Shown here piece by piece: positions 1-9,216 of a stretch of DNA of 64,000 nt (position 1 is its first letter; the number at the start of each line of letters is the position of its first letter). The stretch spans positions 27,547 through 91,546 of the forward strand of contig DATASQ010000002.1 of NCBI GenBank assembly GCA_036269135.1. The letters run 5' to 3'. Made by a program: the position numbers and the translations under genes. The stretch comes from Palsa-343 sp036269135. GTDB taxonomy: Bacteria; Acidobacteriota; Terriglobia; Terriglobales; Acidobacteriaceae. The notes beneath the pieces were generated by a model. The model had not been told where the DNA came from. It made no database searches and worked only from the letters and a program-made list of their open reading frames with translations.

Positions 1-141
1 GGCGTAGCGAGGAATCTGGTCTGCCTCATAGAGAACGGTACCTGGAGGAACAACAATTTCCTCGAGCCGGGAATAGATTGACGAGCGATAAGGCTGAGGT
101 AAGGCCTCCAGAAGAAGATTGTCGAGTGGTCGTTGGCCCAT
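1..141 (-). CDS. Crp/Fnr-type regulator, N-terminal 47 residues (runs off window)
   Basis: The minus-strand frame is open from an ATG at 141 to the window edge and encodes 47 residues. The segment LEEIVVPPGTVLYEADQIP is the start of a cyclic-nucleotide-binding (cNMP) beta-roll, with the PPG turn that opens the domain in Crp/Fnr regulators. A GGAG Shine-Dalgarno sits four bases before the ATG. The DNA-binding helix-turn-helix would lie outside the window, so the ligand and the HTH class cannot be judged. A perfect TATAAT lies about 95 bases upstream on the same strand. The assignment rests on a short N-terminal piece. Confidence 0.7.
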   Translation of the reverse strand, partial: MGQRPLDNLLLEALPQPYRSSIYSRLEEIVVPPGTVLYEADQIPRYA

Positions 142-611
142 GATCTCCCTGCCCCCCGAGCGCGAGACCAGGCGCTGATCGCCTCGAGGCAGTCTCTGCC
201 GTCGAAAGAAAAACATCGGGGACTAATTTGCGGATTATATGAACTTGTGCCGAATTTTTATGTTCGCTATCAGACACATAGGTTCGGTATTAGACCGATC
301 CGTGTATCTTTATCCGGCCGTCGCATCGCACGTATGCCTGCCACTTTTTTGACGCATTTGGAAGGCCGATGCCCGTTCTCCTGCCGCAAAGGGGACGTTT
401 GCGCCGCGCCTGGCGGCATATGGCGTCGAAACCGGGAATGGTTGGCGAGGAGGGATGCGTTCCCCTCCGGTGGATCTTGGCGCGGCTCGCCCCAGCCCCC
501 GCCGCGGCGGCGGATCTATGGACCCGGCGGGCCGGATTCTTCCCGTTGACTGGGGAATTTTTCCCCGACAACGGCGTGAATAGATTCGCGCCCGAGGCAA
601 CTCCTCAGCCC
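142..611. other. Intergenic region between the Crp-like gene and the CDF exporter
   Basis: This 470-base gap holds no convincing gene. The open frames here are short and have no recognisable product. The part from about 225 to 330 is clearly more AT-rich than its surroundings and carries the candidate promoter of the Crp-like gene. The rest is GC-rich and I see no terminator or repeat in it. Confidence 0.5.
234..262 (-). promoter_or_regulatory. Candidate sigma-70 promoter of the Crp-like gene
   Basis: On the minus strand a perfect TATAAT lies at 239-234. The matching -35 position, 17 bases upstream, reads CATAAA, which is a weak match. The local sequence is AT-rich compared with the genome. 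Transcription would start near 227 and leave a leader of roughly 85 bases before the ATG at 141. Confidence 0.4.
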
Positions 612-1550
612 TTAATGGGCGTGGCCGTGCGCATGAGAGTGCTCGTGGGGCTCTTCCACGGCCATCGGGCAGCCGTGCGCTACCTCGCAGATCACGTGCT
701 CGAACTGCAGCGTCGTGTGATGGATCCGAAACCGGTCCCGCAGCACCAGATTGATGTCCGCCAGAATCCGCGTGCTCTCCGACGGCGGAATATCCGCAAT
801 GGTGACATGGCACGAGAGAGCGTGCGTGTTGGACCCCAGGCTCCAGACGTGCAGATCGTGCACGTCTTCCACGCCTCCGATCGCCATCATCGTGGTGTGG
901 ATGTCCACCAGAGAGACGCCGCGCGGCGCTCCTTCCAGCAGGATATTCAGGGTTTCGCGCACGATGGCGAACGAAGACCACAAGATCAGCGCCGCAATGC
1001 CGAGCGACAGCGCCGGATCCACCCAGCTCCGCCCCGTGAACAGAATCACCGCGCCCCCCACGATCACCGCCGCCGTCGAAAGCGTGTCGCCCAGCATATG
1101 GATGAATACGCTGCGGATGTTGACATCATGGCTCACCCGCCACAGCAGCGCGGCGATGATGCCGTTCATCAGCACGCCCACCGCCGCCACGTACATCATC
1201 AGTCGCGGCTGAACCTGCGCCCCGCTGCCGAAGCGGTGGATCGCTTCGAAAACAATCCAGCCGGAGATGACGATCAGCGCAATCGCGTTGAGAAACGCCG
1301 CCAGAACGCCGGCGCGCTGGTAGCCGTAGGTCTTGCGGTCGGTGGCCGGCCGCGTCTGGAACCAGACCGCCACAAACGATAAAACCAGCGCCAGCGCGTC
1401 GGATGCATTGTGGCCGGCTTCGGAAACCAGGGCCAGCGAGTGCGCCCGCAGCCCGGCGACCAGCGTCAGCAGCACGTACCCAATCGTGGCGATCAGGGAA
1501 ATGCGCAGCACCTTCTGCATGGCTCGGGTGTTGGCGCCGTGAACGTGCAT
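612..1550 (-). CDS. Cation diffusion facilitator (CDF) family metal exporter
   Basis: A 312-residue inner-membrane protein of the CDF/CzcD-ZitB family, which exports Zn(II), Co(II) or similar divalent cations in exchange for protons. About six hydrophobic segments are visible. The metal site is seen as H47-x3-D51 in SEAGHNASDAL and again as H-x3-D in VFIHMLGDTL. A cytoplasmic regulatory domain follows (VEDVHDLHVWSLGSNTHALS). Both ends are His-rich: MHVHG at the N-terminus and HEHSHAHGHAH at the C-terminus, as expected for metal delivery. It starts 11 bases after the stop of the upstream membrane-anchored gene, so the two are probably co-transcribed. Metal specificity cannot be read from sequence alone. 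Confidence 0.93.
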   Translation of the reverse strand: MHVHGANTRAMQKVLRISLIATIGYVLLTLVAGLRAHSLALVSEAGHNASDALALVLSFVAVWFQTRPATDRKTYGYQRAGVLAAFLNAIALIVISGWIVFEAIHRFGSGAQVQPRLMMYVAAVGVLMNGIIAALLWRVSHDVNIRSVFIHMLGDTLSTAAVIVGGAVILFTGRSWVDPALSLGIAALILWSSFAIVRETLNILLEGAPRGVSLVDIHTTMMAIGGVEDVHDLHVWSLGSNTHALSCHVTIADIPPSESTRILADINLVLRDRFRIHHTTLQFEHVICEVAHGCPMAVEEPHEHSHAHGHAH

Positions 1551-1561
1551 ACCTGCTCAGT

Positions 1562-2065
1562 TTAGATGGTATGCCCGGGCGGCTGCGTCGGCGCCGCGCT
1601 GCGGGATCGGTTTCCCATCGCGGGCCGCGTGGGAACCGACTGCGCCGTATTGCGCAGCCCGCTCCAGTTTTCCGCCACCACAATGCTGTTCTCGGGCCGA
1701 TGGATATCGTAGCGCACCGAGCAGGGGAAACCCAGCCGCAGTTCTGCCGGATTCACCAGATCGCGCAGCGCGGACACGTCCTGCGAGGACTCGTAGGCCA
1801 CCCCTCCAATTTCATACTTGTAAAGAATGAAATGGATCCCGGCAGGCTGCCCCTCCGCCGGAGGCGCCTCGAATTCCGATATATCCAGGATGGTCCCGTC
1901 GATGATGCGTCCCGACCGCACCAGCTCCGCGCGCCGCTCCCGTTCCATCTCCTCCGCAGTCGGGCGCCGCCGCAGAACCAGATAGGTCACCGCGCCCCCG
2001 ACACAAACAGCCACTGCCGCAACTGTCCCGATCACGTGGGGATCGCGCAGCGAAAGGGGAAACAT
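1562..2065 (-). CDS. Membrane-anchored protein of unknown function (DUF3592-like)
   Basis: A 167-residue protein with one N-terminal membrane segment (about residues 12-31, followed by RRR) and a soluble part of mostly beta character. The region around YKYEIGGVAYESSQDV resembles the DUF3592 type of small beta domain, in which YxYxVxGxxY is typical. That assignment is tentative. The C-terminal 30 residues are Pro/Ser/Arg-rich and probably disordered. A GGAG lies seven bases before the ATG. It lies directly upstream of the CDF exporter and could be an accessory envelope protein, but nothing in the sequence shows a metal site. Confidence 0.65.
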   Translation of the reverse strand: MFPLSLRDPHVIGTVAAVAVCVGGAVTYLVLRRRPTAEEMERERRAELVRSGRIIDGTILDISEFEAPPAEGQPAGIHFILYKYEIGGVAYESSQDVSALRDLVNPAELRLGFPCSVRYDIHRPENSIVVAENWSGLRNTAQSVPTRPAMGNRSRSAAPTQPPGHTI

Positions 2066-2184
2066 CCCGGAACTCCGAACAGGAAAGGATGAGGTGCTGA
2101 TTAAGTGCAGGATAGCTCAGAATGCCGCAATTGGCGGCCCTCCATCGCGGTATTGCGCAGCCGGGAAGTTACTGATAGCTGCGC

Positions 2185-2190
2185 TATACT
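2185..2190 (+). promoter_or_regulatory. Candidate -10 element just upstream of hslV
   Basis: TATACT lies ten bases before the chosen hslV ATG at 2201. The position 17 bases upstream (2162-2167) does not match a -35 box. If this -10 is used, the transcript would begin within a few bases of the ATG and be effectively leaderless. That fits the absence of a Shine-Dalgarno here. Confidence 0.3.
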
Positions 2191-2200
2191 CAAAAAAGAC

Positions 2201-2824
2201 ATGGCGAATCGCAGGGTTGCAGAAACGGCCGCTTCGGGCGGTCGTTTTTCCGTCAGAACACAATCTTCCCGCCAAACCGGCAACGGTCCGCGGATCCGCT
2301 CCACCACCGTCATCTGCGTTCGGCGCGGCAGCAGCGTGGTCATGGCCGCCGACGGACAGGTGACCATGGGCGAGGCCGTCTTCAAACACAACGCGCGGAA
2401 AATCCGCCGTCTCTACCAGGAAAAGATCCTTGCCGGCTTCGCGGGTTCCACCGCGGATGCCTTCTCCCTCTTCAGCCGCTTCGAGAACAAGCTGGAACAG
2501 TACGCGGGCAATCTGGGGCGGGCCGCCGTCGAACTGGCCAAGGACTGGCGCACCGACAAAATGCTGCGCAGCCTCGAGGCCCTGCTGGTCGTCGCCGACC
2601 TCAGCCAGACCTTCCTCATCAGCGGCTCCGGCGACGTCATCGAGCCGGATGAGGGCATCGCCGCCATCGGCAGCGGCGGCTCGTACGCCCTGGCCGCGGC
2701 GCGGGCGCTCATGGAAAACACCGAGCTCTCCGCTCACGATGTCGCCGAAAAGGCCCTGCGCATCGCCGGGCAAATCTGCATTTACACCAACGACAAGATC
2801 ACCATCGAAGAACTGCACGCATAA
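2201..2824 (+). CDS. hslV: ATP-dependent protease subunit HslV (ClpQ)
   Basis: Peptidase subunit of the cytoplasmic HslVU (ClpYQ) protease, an N-terminal-Thr hydrolase that forms two stacked hexamers and degrades proteins unfolded by HslU. The family core begins at TTVICVRRGSSVVMAADGQVT and includes NARKIRRLY and GSGGSYALAAARAL. From the ATG at 2201 the protein is 207 residues, about 30 longer than usual. The catalytic Thr is residue 35 or 36, so a basic pro-segment would have to be removed. No in-frame ATG, GTG or TTG lies closer to the Thr. The upstream frame is open further, but 2201 is the most likely start. hslU follows after nine bases. Confidence 0.94.
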   Translation: MANRRVAETAASGGRFSVRTQSSRQTGNGPRIRSTTVICVRRGSSVVMAADGQVTMGEAVFKHNARKIRRLYQEKILAGFAGSTADAFSLFSRFENKLEQYAGNLGRAAVELAKDWRTDKMLRSLEALLVVADLSQTFLISGSGDVIEPDEGIAAIGSGGSYALAAARALMENTELSAHDVAEKALRIAGQICIYTNDKITIEELHA

Positions 2825-2833
2825 AGGCGAATC

Positions 2834-4399
<1,566 letters not shown>

Positions 4400-4401
4400 C
4401 G

Positions 4402-5472
4402 ATGCCCACGACCGTTCGCTCGTTCTGCAAGATCAATCTGGGCCTGGCCATCGGCCGGCCCCGGGCGGACGCCTTCCACCCGTTAGCCACCGGCTACCAG
4501 ACGCTCGCCGCGCACGACCTTGTCACCGTCGAGGCGCAACCGGCCGCGGCCACGTCCATCCACATCACCAGCAATCACGAAGGCGTCCCCACCGGCGCGA
4601 CGAATACCGTCTGGAAGATGCTCGAGCGGGCCCTGCCTGCTCTGAAGACCACCGCCGCCGTTCACGTTCATATCGACAAACGCCTGCCCGTCCAGGGCGG
4701 CATCGGCGCCGGCTCGGCGAATGCCGTTGCCGCGCTGCTTGGCCTCGAGCGCGAGCTGGCGACCCATGGCATCGCCCCTCTGCCCGGCCCCGACCAGCTC
4801 CGCATCGCCGCCGAAGTCGGCTCCGATGTGCCCCTGTTTCTCATCGGCGGAGCCATCCTGGGCACCGGTCGTGGCGAGCAGGTCTCCGAACTGGCGGATC
4901 TGCCGGTTCTCCCGTGCGTGCTGGCCCTGCCCGCAATCGGCGTCTCCACCCCGCAGGCCTACCGCGACTGGGACGCTCTGCACCCGGCCCCGGAATCTGC
5001 CCCAACCGCCCGATCTGCATTGACCCTCCCGCCGGGCTCCGATAAACTAGGGACGTTGAGTCGAGCTCTCGCCTCGGCGCTTGCGCCGAGGCCTCCGGAG
5101 GAGCAATCCACCGGGCAAGGCACGCACTCCTCCGGTGTCTCCGCATTACGCGAAGGCCTGGCCGGGAAGTCCGGAGAGAATCCGCTTCTTGCGCTTGTCC
5201 GAACCGGGATCGAAAACGACTTCGAAGAGGTCGTCTTCCGCCAGTATCCCTCTCTCGGAACAATCAAGCGCATTCTTGCGGGCTCCGGTAACCCTGAGGA
5301 GGCAGCCTTGTATGCGGCGCTCTCCGGCTCGGGCTCGGCCCTTTTCGGGCTGTACGGCTCCGATGCCGCGGCTGCCGCTGCGGAGCGAAGGCTCAGCGAG
5401 GCCGGCATTCGATCGTTGCGGACCAGGACCTTGCCGCGCGACGAGTACTGGCAGACGATGTTTGAGCCGTAG
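4402..5472 (+). CDS. ispE: 4-diphosphocytidyl-2-C-methyl-D-erythritol kinase
   Basis: GHMP-family kinase that phosphorylates the 2-position of CDP-methylerythritol in the MEP isoprenoid pathway. Seen are the N-terminal FCKINLGLAIG, the GHMP ATP loop PVQGGIGAGSANAVAALLGL (about residues 96-115), GSDVPLFLIGGA and the C-terminal LSGSGSALFGLYG. The protein has 356 residues, against roughly 290 usual. Most of the excess lies between about residues 205 and 260, where the DNA contains two palindromes (5071-5092 and 5095-5135). The ORF is uninterrupted and the motifs after the insert are intact, so it is probably functional. It may be translationally linked to hslU, two bases upstream. Confidence 0.93.
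   Translation: MPTTVRSFCKINLGLAIGRPRADAFHPLATGYQTLAAHDLVTVEAQPAAATSIHITSNHEGVPTGATNTVWKMLERALPALKTTAAVHVHIDKRLPVQGGIGAGSANAVAALLGLERELATHGIAPLPGPDQLRIAAEVGSDVPLFLIGGAILGTGRGEQVSELADLPVLPCVLALPAIGVSTPQAYRDWDALHPAPESAPTARSALTLPPGSDKLGTLSRALASALAPRPPEEQSTGQGTHSSGVSALREGLAGKSGENPLLALVRTGIENDFEEVVFRQYPSLGTIKRILAGSGNPEEAALYAALSGSGSALFGLYGSDAAAAAAERRLSEAGIRSLRTRTLPRDEYWQTMFEP
5020..5048 (+). promoter_or_regulatory. Candidate promoter inside ispE, reading toward tRNA-Gln and prs
   Basis: TTGACC (5020-5025) and TAAACT (5043-5048) are separated by exactly 17 bases, giving a good -35 and a fair -10. It lies within the ispE coding region just before the palindromic insert. It would supply the tRNA and prs independently of the hslVU-ispE transcript. 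Confidence 0.3.
5071..5135. repeat. Palindromic insert within ispE
   Basis: Two adjacent dyads are seen. A perfect 10-base-arm palindrome lies at 5071-5080/5083-5092 with a two-base loop. A nine-base inverted repeat CCGGAGGAG/CTCCTCCGG lies at 5095-5103 and 5127-5135. They sit in the part of ispE that makes the protein longer than its family, and the reading frame is kept through them. It looks like a small palindromic element that entered the gene in frame. Confidence 0.6.
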
Positions 5473-5532
5473 GACGCTGGGTTTTTGGGTGCAGTTCCAG
5501 TTGCAGGATCGATCAACAGGAGTTTTACCTAC

Positions 5533-5606
5533 TGGGCGATCGACTAATGGTAGGTCAAGTGCCTTTGGAGCACTTTGTCCAGGTTCGAATCCTGGTCGCC
5601 CAGCCA
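5533..5606 (+). tRNA. tRNA-Gln (anticodon TTG), CCA encoded
   Basis: Full cloverleaf. The acceptor TGGGCGA (5533-5539) pairs with TCGCCCA (5596-5602), the discriminator is G at 5603, and CCA is encoded at 5604-5606. The anticodon stem AGTGC/GCACT encloses the loop CTTTGGA, giving anticodon TTG for glutamine CAA codons. The T-loop reads GGTTCGAATCC. It lies between ispE and prs on the same strand and is probably cut out of their shared transcript or of one from the promoter inside ispE. Confidence 0.96.
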
Positions 5607-5667
5607 GAGTTTAGAAGTCGGGCCACGTACGAAAGCAGGATGCCACGCAAACCAGCTGGAGGATCTT

Positions 5668-6726
5668 GTGAAAACGGACACGATTGAGACGGTAGGAGTC
5701 GCGGGCGCAACCGCCCCGGCTCAGGCAGACGGGAGCAAGACCAAACCGCAGGCGCGGCGCTCGCGCGTATCGAATGAAGACAGACGCTTCAAAATCTTTT
5801 CCGGCACCGCCAATCGGGAACTCGCCGAGGACATCTGCCGGCACATCGGCGTCACCCTTGGTGAGACGCGCATGCAGCGCTTCGCCGACGGAGAGGTTTA
5901 TTTCCAGCTCCTCGAGAACGTCCGCGGCGCCGACGTCTTCGTCGTTCAGCCCACCTGCTACCCGGTCGACCAGCACCTGGTGGAGCTCCTGATCATGGTC
6001 GACGCCCTCAAGCGCGCTTCCGCCGGCCGCATCACGGTGTGCGTACCGTATTACGGCTACGCGCGCCAGGACCGCAAAGATCGCCCGCGTGTTGCCATCT
6101 CCTCCAAGCTCGTTGCCGATCTCATGACCACCGCCGGCGCCCATCGCGCCCTCTTTATGGACCTGCACGCCGCGCAGATTCAGGGCTTCTTCAACATCCC
6201 GGTCGACCATGTCTTCGCCAGCCCGGTCATGATCAGTTACTTCAACAGTCTCAATCTTCCCGATCTGACCGTCGTCTCGCCCGATGCCGGTGGTGTGGAG
6301 CGCGCCCGCCATTTCGCCACAAAAATGGGCGTTCCCCTCGCCATCGTCGACAAGCGGCGCACCGACATCAACGTCACGGAAGTGATGCACGTCATCGGCG
6401 ATGTTCGCGGGCGGACCTGCCTCATCGTCGACGACATTATCGATACCGCCGGCACTCTGGTGAAAACCGTGGACGCCCTGCTCGAACAGGGCGCTTCGGG
6501 CGTCTATGCCGCCGCCTCTCACTCTGTGCTTTCCGGTGAAGCGGTCCAGCGCATTGCCAGCTCCCGGCTGGAGCAGGTCATCGTTACGGATTCCATCCCG
6601 CTCCGCCCCGAGGCCCAGGCGCTGCTGGACTCGGGAAAGATCAAAGTGCTCTCGGTCGCCGGGCTGCTCGGCGCCGCGATCCTCAACATTCACATGGAGA
6701 CCAGCGTCAGCTCGCTGTTCAGTTAA
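5668..6726 (+). CDS. prs: Ribose-phosphate pyrophosphokinase (PRPP synthetase)
   Basis: Transfers pyrophosphate from ATP to ribose 5-phosphate, making PRPP for nucleotide, His and Trp synthesis. Seen are KIFSGTANRELAEDI, FADGEVYFQLLENVRG, the catalytic flexible-loop segment YYGYARQDRKDRPRVAISSK, MDLHAAQIQGFF and the PRPP-binding loop CLIVDDIIDTAGT (about residues 250-262). The chosen start is GTG at 5668, with GGAGG five bases upstream. A longer frame would begin inside the tRNA and is not credible. At 352 residues it has a roughly 35-residue Ala/Thr-rich N-terminal extension over the usual enzyme. Confidence 0.96.
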   Translation: MKTDTIETVGVAGATAPAQADGSKTKPQARRSRVSNEDRRFKIFSGTANRELAEDICRHIGVTLGETRMQRFADGEVYFQLLENVRGADVFVVQPTCYPVDQHLVELLIMVDALKRASAGRITVCVPYYGYARQDRKDRPRVAISSKLVADLMTTAGAHRALFMDLHAAQIQGFFNIPVDHVFASPVMISYFNSLNLPDLTVVSPDAGGVERARHFATKMGVPLAIVDKRRTDINVTEVMHVIGDVRGRTCLIVDDIIDTAGTLVKTVDALLEQGASGVYAAASHSVLSGEAVQRIASSRLEQVIVTDSIPLRPEAQALLDSGKIKVLSVAGLLGAAILNIHMETSVSSLFS

Positions 6727-6879
6727 CCGCGGCTTTTCGCTGCCGGCTTCGACCGGCGGTCAGGTTGCACAACAACAATTGGCGGCTCGCCCCAAAAGGA
6801 GCCGTACAGAAGGGAGCGGGACTAAAAGCTGATAGCGAACGGCTAAAAGCTGCTCTCCCGTGCCCGAAGGAAAAGGACA

Positions 6880-7587
6880 ATGATTACTCAGGAAACCGTC
6901 AGTGCCGTGCCCCGCGAGGGCAAGTTCAACAAGAATGCCGCCCGCCGCGTCCGCGCCAAAGGCAAAGTGCCCGCCGTGGTCTACGGTGCGGCCCAGCCCG
7001 CGGTCGCCGTCGAGGTCGATCCGAAACAGATCCAGAAGATCCTGCACTCGGCCGCCGGACATAACTCGATCTTCGATCTGGCAGTTGCGGGATCGACGGC
7101 GAAAGTCATGATCGTGGACTGGCAGTATGAGCCGATCAAAGGCAATCTGATCCATATCGACTTCAAGCGGATCGCGCTCGACAAAGCGATCCGGGTCGAA
7201 GTGCCGATTCAGCTGACCGGCGTTGCCATTGGCGTGAAGACGCAGGGCGGCATCATGGACCAGATGTTGCGCGAGGTCGAAATCGAGTGCCTCCCGGGCG
7301 ACATTCCGGAGAGCATTAGCGTCGACGTGGCGAATCTCACCTTCGGCATGGTGTTGCGTGTCTCCGATCTGCCCCACTCGGACAGCCTTCGTTTTCTGAC
7401 CCCCGAGGAAACACCGGTAGCGCACGTGGTTTCCATCAAGGAAGAGGTGGTTGCGGCGCCCGAGGCCGAAGCGGCGGCTGCGGCAGCGGGTCCTTCCGAG
7501 CCGGAGGTTGCGAAGAAGGGCAAGCAGGACACGGCGGAAGGTGCGGCAGCGGCCGCGCCGGCCGCGGAGAAAGGCGGCAAGAAGTAA
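6880..7587 (+). CDS. rplY: Large ribosomal subunit protein bL25 (CTC/TL5 form)
   Basis: 5S rRNA-binding protein of the long, two-domain CTC type. The N-terminal L25 domain (about residues 1-95) shows GKFNKNAARRVRAKGKVPAV and LIHIDFKRI. The C-terminal beta domain shows VGVKTQGG-like (IGVKTQGGIMDQ), PGDIPESISVDVANL and VVSIKEE. A tail of about 45 residues rich in Ala, Glu and Lys follows and is probably disordered. The stop TAA directly abuts the GTG start of pth, so the two are translated from one message. The 153-base leader holds small hairpins but no recognised riboswitch. Confidence 0.95.
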   Translation: MITQETVSAVPREGKFNKNAARRVRAKGKVPAVVYGAAQPAVAVEVDPKQIQKILHSAAGHNSIFDLAVAGSTAKVMIVDWQYEPIKGNLIHIDFKRIALDKAIRVEVPIQLTGVAIGVKTQGGIMDQMLREVEIECLPGDIPESISVDVANLTFGMVLRVSDLPHSDSLRFLTPEETPVAHVVSIKEEVVAAPEAEAAAAAAGPSEPEVAKKGKQDTAEGAAAAAPAAEKGGKK

Positions 7588-8217
7588 GTGCCGACCGAGA
7601 GTGGCGCGTTTCTGGTGGTGGGTCTCGGCAATCCGGGCATCGAATACCAGTTCACGCCGCACAATGCCGGGTTTTTGGCCATCGATCGCATCGCCGATGA
7701 GTCCAGCGCGGAAGTGGTCAATCGCCGCTGCCGCGCCCTCACCGCGAAGATCAGAATCGCCGGCCGGGAAGTGATCCTGGCCAAGCCGGAGACCTGGATG
7801 AACCTGAGTGGGCTGGCCGTCGGGGCCCTCGTCGATGAACTCGACATCGACCCCGCCGCCAGCCTGCTGGTCTTGTACGACGAACTGGATCTGCCTCTCG
7901 GGACCCTGCGAGTGCGCGAGAGAGGCAGTCCGGCGGGCCATAATGGCGCCCGTTCCGTTGCCGGCGCACTGGGCACGGACGACTGGTGGCGGATTCGGAT
8001 CGGGGTAGGCCCCGAACCGGGCAGCCGCGAAGAAGCTTTTCGGCGTGGCAAGGATTATCTGCTCACGCCGATGAGCAAACGGGATTTGACGGCCGTCGAT
8101 CCGGTCCTCGACCGAGTCGCCCGCGCCGTCGAGATGGTGGTGGCGAAAGGCATTTCCGCCGCCATGAACGAATTTAACCGCCGGGACGATTCCCAGAATG
8201 GCCCCGCGGCGCAGTAA
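7588..8217 (+). CDS. pth: Peptidyl-tRNA hydrolase
   Basis: Cleaves peptidyl-tRNAs released from stalled ribosomes. The bacterial Pth family is shown by VGLGNPGIEYQFTPHNAGF with the catalytic His at 25 in PHNAG (where Arg is more common than Pro before it), KPETWMNLSG, LYDELDLPLG with the active-site Asp near 97, and GHNGARS with Asn near 117. The start is GTG immediately after the rplY stop. At 209 residues the length is normal. The rplY-pth-rpsF order is a common bacterial arrangement. Confidence 0.96.
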   Translation: MPTESGAFLVVGLGNPGIEYQFTPHNAGFLAIDRIADESSAEVVNRRCRALTAKIRIAGREVILAKPETWMNLSGLAVGALVDELDIDPAASLLVLYDELDLPLGTLRVRERGSPAGHNGARSVAGALGTDDWWRIRIGVGPEPGSREEAFRRGKDYLLTPMSKRDLTAVDPVLDRVARAVEMVVAKGISAAMNEFNRRDDSQNGPAAQ

Positions 8218-8279
8218 AGAGAACGATGGAAGCGAATTTGGATTTGCCGGCTCGTGCCGGAGGGAAAGAGAAGCAAACG

Positions 8280-8720
8280 ATGCAACGTGTTTACGAAGTA
8301 ATGTTTATCGTTCGGCCGGATGTGGCCGACGAAGACCAGGACAAGCTGATTGCCGGCCTCGAGCAGACCATCACCAACGGCGGCGGAACCTTGCGTTCCA
8401 CCGAAAAGCTCGGGCGCCGCAAGCTCGCCTACATGGTGCGCAAGTTCAACGACGGCAACTTCGTGTTGCTGACCATCGACGCCGACGGTACGCTGATTGC
8501 CGAGCTGGAGCGCCGTCTGCGCGTCTCTGAGCCGGTGATCAAGTTCATCACCGTGCGCATGGACGAGGAAGAAAAGCGCCTCGCCAAGGTGCGCGCCATT
8601 CGCGCCTCCCGCAAAAAGCTGAGCGCCATTCCCGCGGCTCCGGCGGAACCGGCAGAGCCTGCGCCCGCCCCGGCCCCGGCCCCGGCCGCAACCGAGTCCG
8701 CTACCCCCGCCAGCGCGTAA
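8280..8720 (+). CDS. rpsF: Small ribosomal subunit protein bS6
   Basis: S6 binds S18 and 16S rRNA in the platform of the 30S subunit. The protein begins MQRVYEVMFIVRPDV, the typical S6 start. KLGRRKLAYMVRKFNDGNFV and ERRLRVSEPVIKFITVRMDE match the rest of the fold. An ATG 54 bases upstream is in frame, but the family boundary favours 8280. The 146-residue protein ends in a Pro/Ala-rich tail (PAEPAPAPAPAPAATES) of about 30 residues, beyond the usual S6 core. Confidence 0.94.
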   Translation: MQRVYEVMFIVRPDVADEDQDKLIAGLEQTITNGGGTLRSTEKLGRRKLAYMVRKFNDGNFVLLTIDADGTLIAELERRLRVSEPVIKFITVRMDEEEKRLAKVRAIRASRKKLSAIPAAPAEPAEPAPAPAPAPAATESATPASA

Positions 8721-8791
8721 ACGCGCCCCGGCGATCACAAATTTTGAGCAATGGCCCTCGCCCTGTGCGGCGACTGGCCGGAGGAACCAAC

Positions 8792-9115
8792 ATGGCTGAC
8801 GAAACCAACACTCCCGCTCCCCGCTCGGAAGCTCCCGCAGGACGCCCTTCAGGTCCCGGCGGACGGCCCGGCGGTCCCGGTGGCCCCGGCGGACGCAAAT
8901 TCTTCCGCCGCAAAAAGGTCTGCAAGTTCTGCACCGAGAAGATTGACGCCATTTCCTATCGCGATGTGCGGCTGCTCCAGGGCTTTGTCGCCGAGCGCGG
9001 CAAGATCGTGCCCCGCCGTCTCACCGGCGTCTGCACCACCCACCAGCGCCGGCTCTCGAAGGCCATCAAGCAGGCCCGCAATATCGCTCTGCTGCCCTTC
9101 GCAGCGCGGTTCTAG
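8792..9115 (+). CDS. rpsR: Small ribosomal subunit protein bS18
   Basis: S18 partners S6 on the 30S platform. Its core is seen as KKVCKFCTEKIDAISYRDV, LLQGFVAERGKIVPRRLTG and THQRRLSKAIKQARNIALLP. Residues 1-45 form a Gly/Pro/Ala-rich extension (GPGGRPGGPGGPGGRKFFRR) not found in short S18s. The start is ATG at 8792, with GGAGG seven bases upstream. A longer frame from a TTG at 8744 lacks such support. The protein has 107 residues. CxxC in VCKFCTE suggests a possible zinc-binding form, but a second Cys pair is not clear. Confidence 0.94.
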   Translation: MADETNTPAPRSEAPAGRPSGPGGRPGGPGGPGGRKFFRRKKVCKFCTEKIDAISYRDVRLLQGFVAERGKIVPRRLTGVCTTHQRRLSKAIKQARNIALLPFAARF

Positions 9116-9170
9116 CTTTAACCGGAACGGCGCCGTTCGCCACGCAGCTGTGGCCCACGCCGCCGGTCCC

Positions 9171-9200
9171 GTGCTCTGAGCCCTGCGCTCTGAGCTCTGC
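9171..9200. repeat. Short CTCTGAG heptamer repeat before rplI
   Basis: Between rpsR and rplI the sequence repeats GCTCTGAG and near variants with a seven-base period, ending six bases before the rplI Shine-Dalgarno. It resembles the other short-period repeats of this window. Confidence 0.5.
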
Positions 9201-9216
9201 TTTTCAGGAGATTGCA

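Noticed and set aside
133..549. A 138-residue plus-strand frame between the Crp-like gene and the CDF gene
   Set aside because: No domain, biased composition, and it overlaps the Crp-like start and its candidate promoter.
6727..6879. Possible riboswitch or autoregulatory leader before rplY
   Set aside because: Small hairpins are present but match no known leader class that I can recognise.
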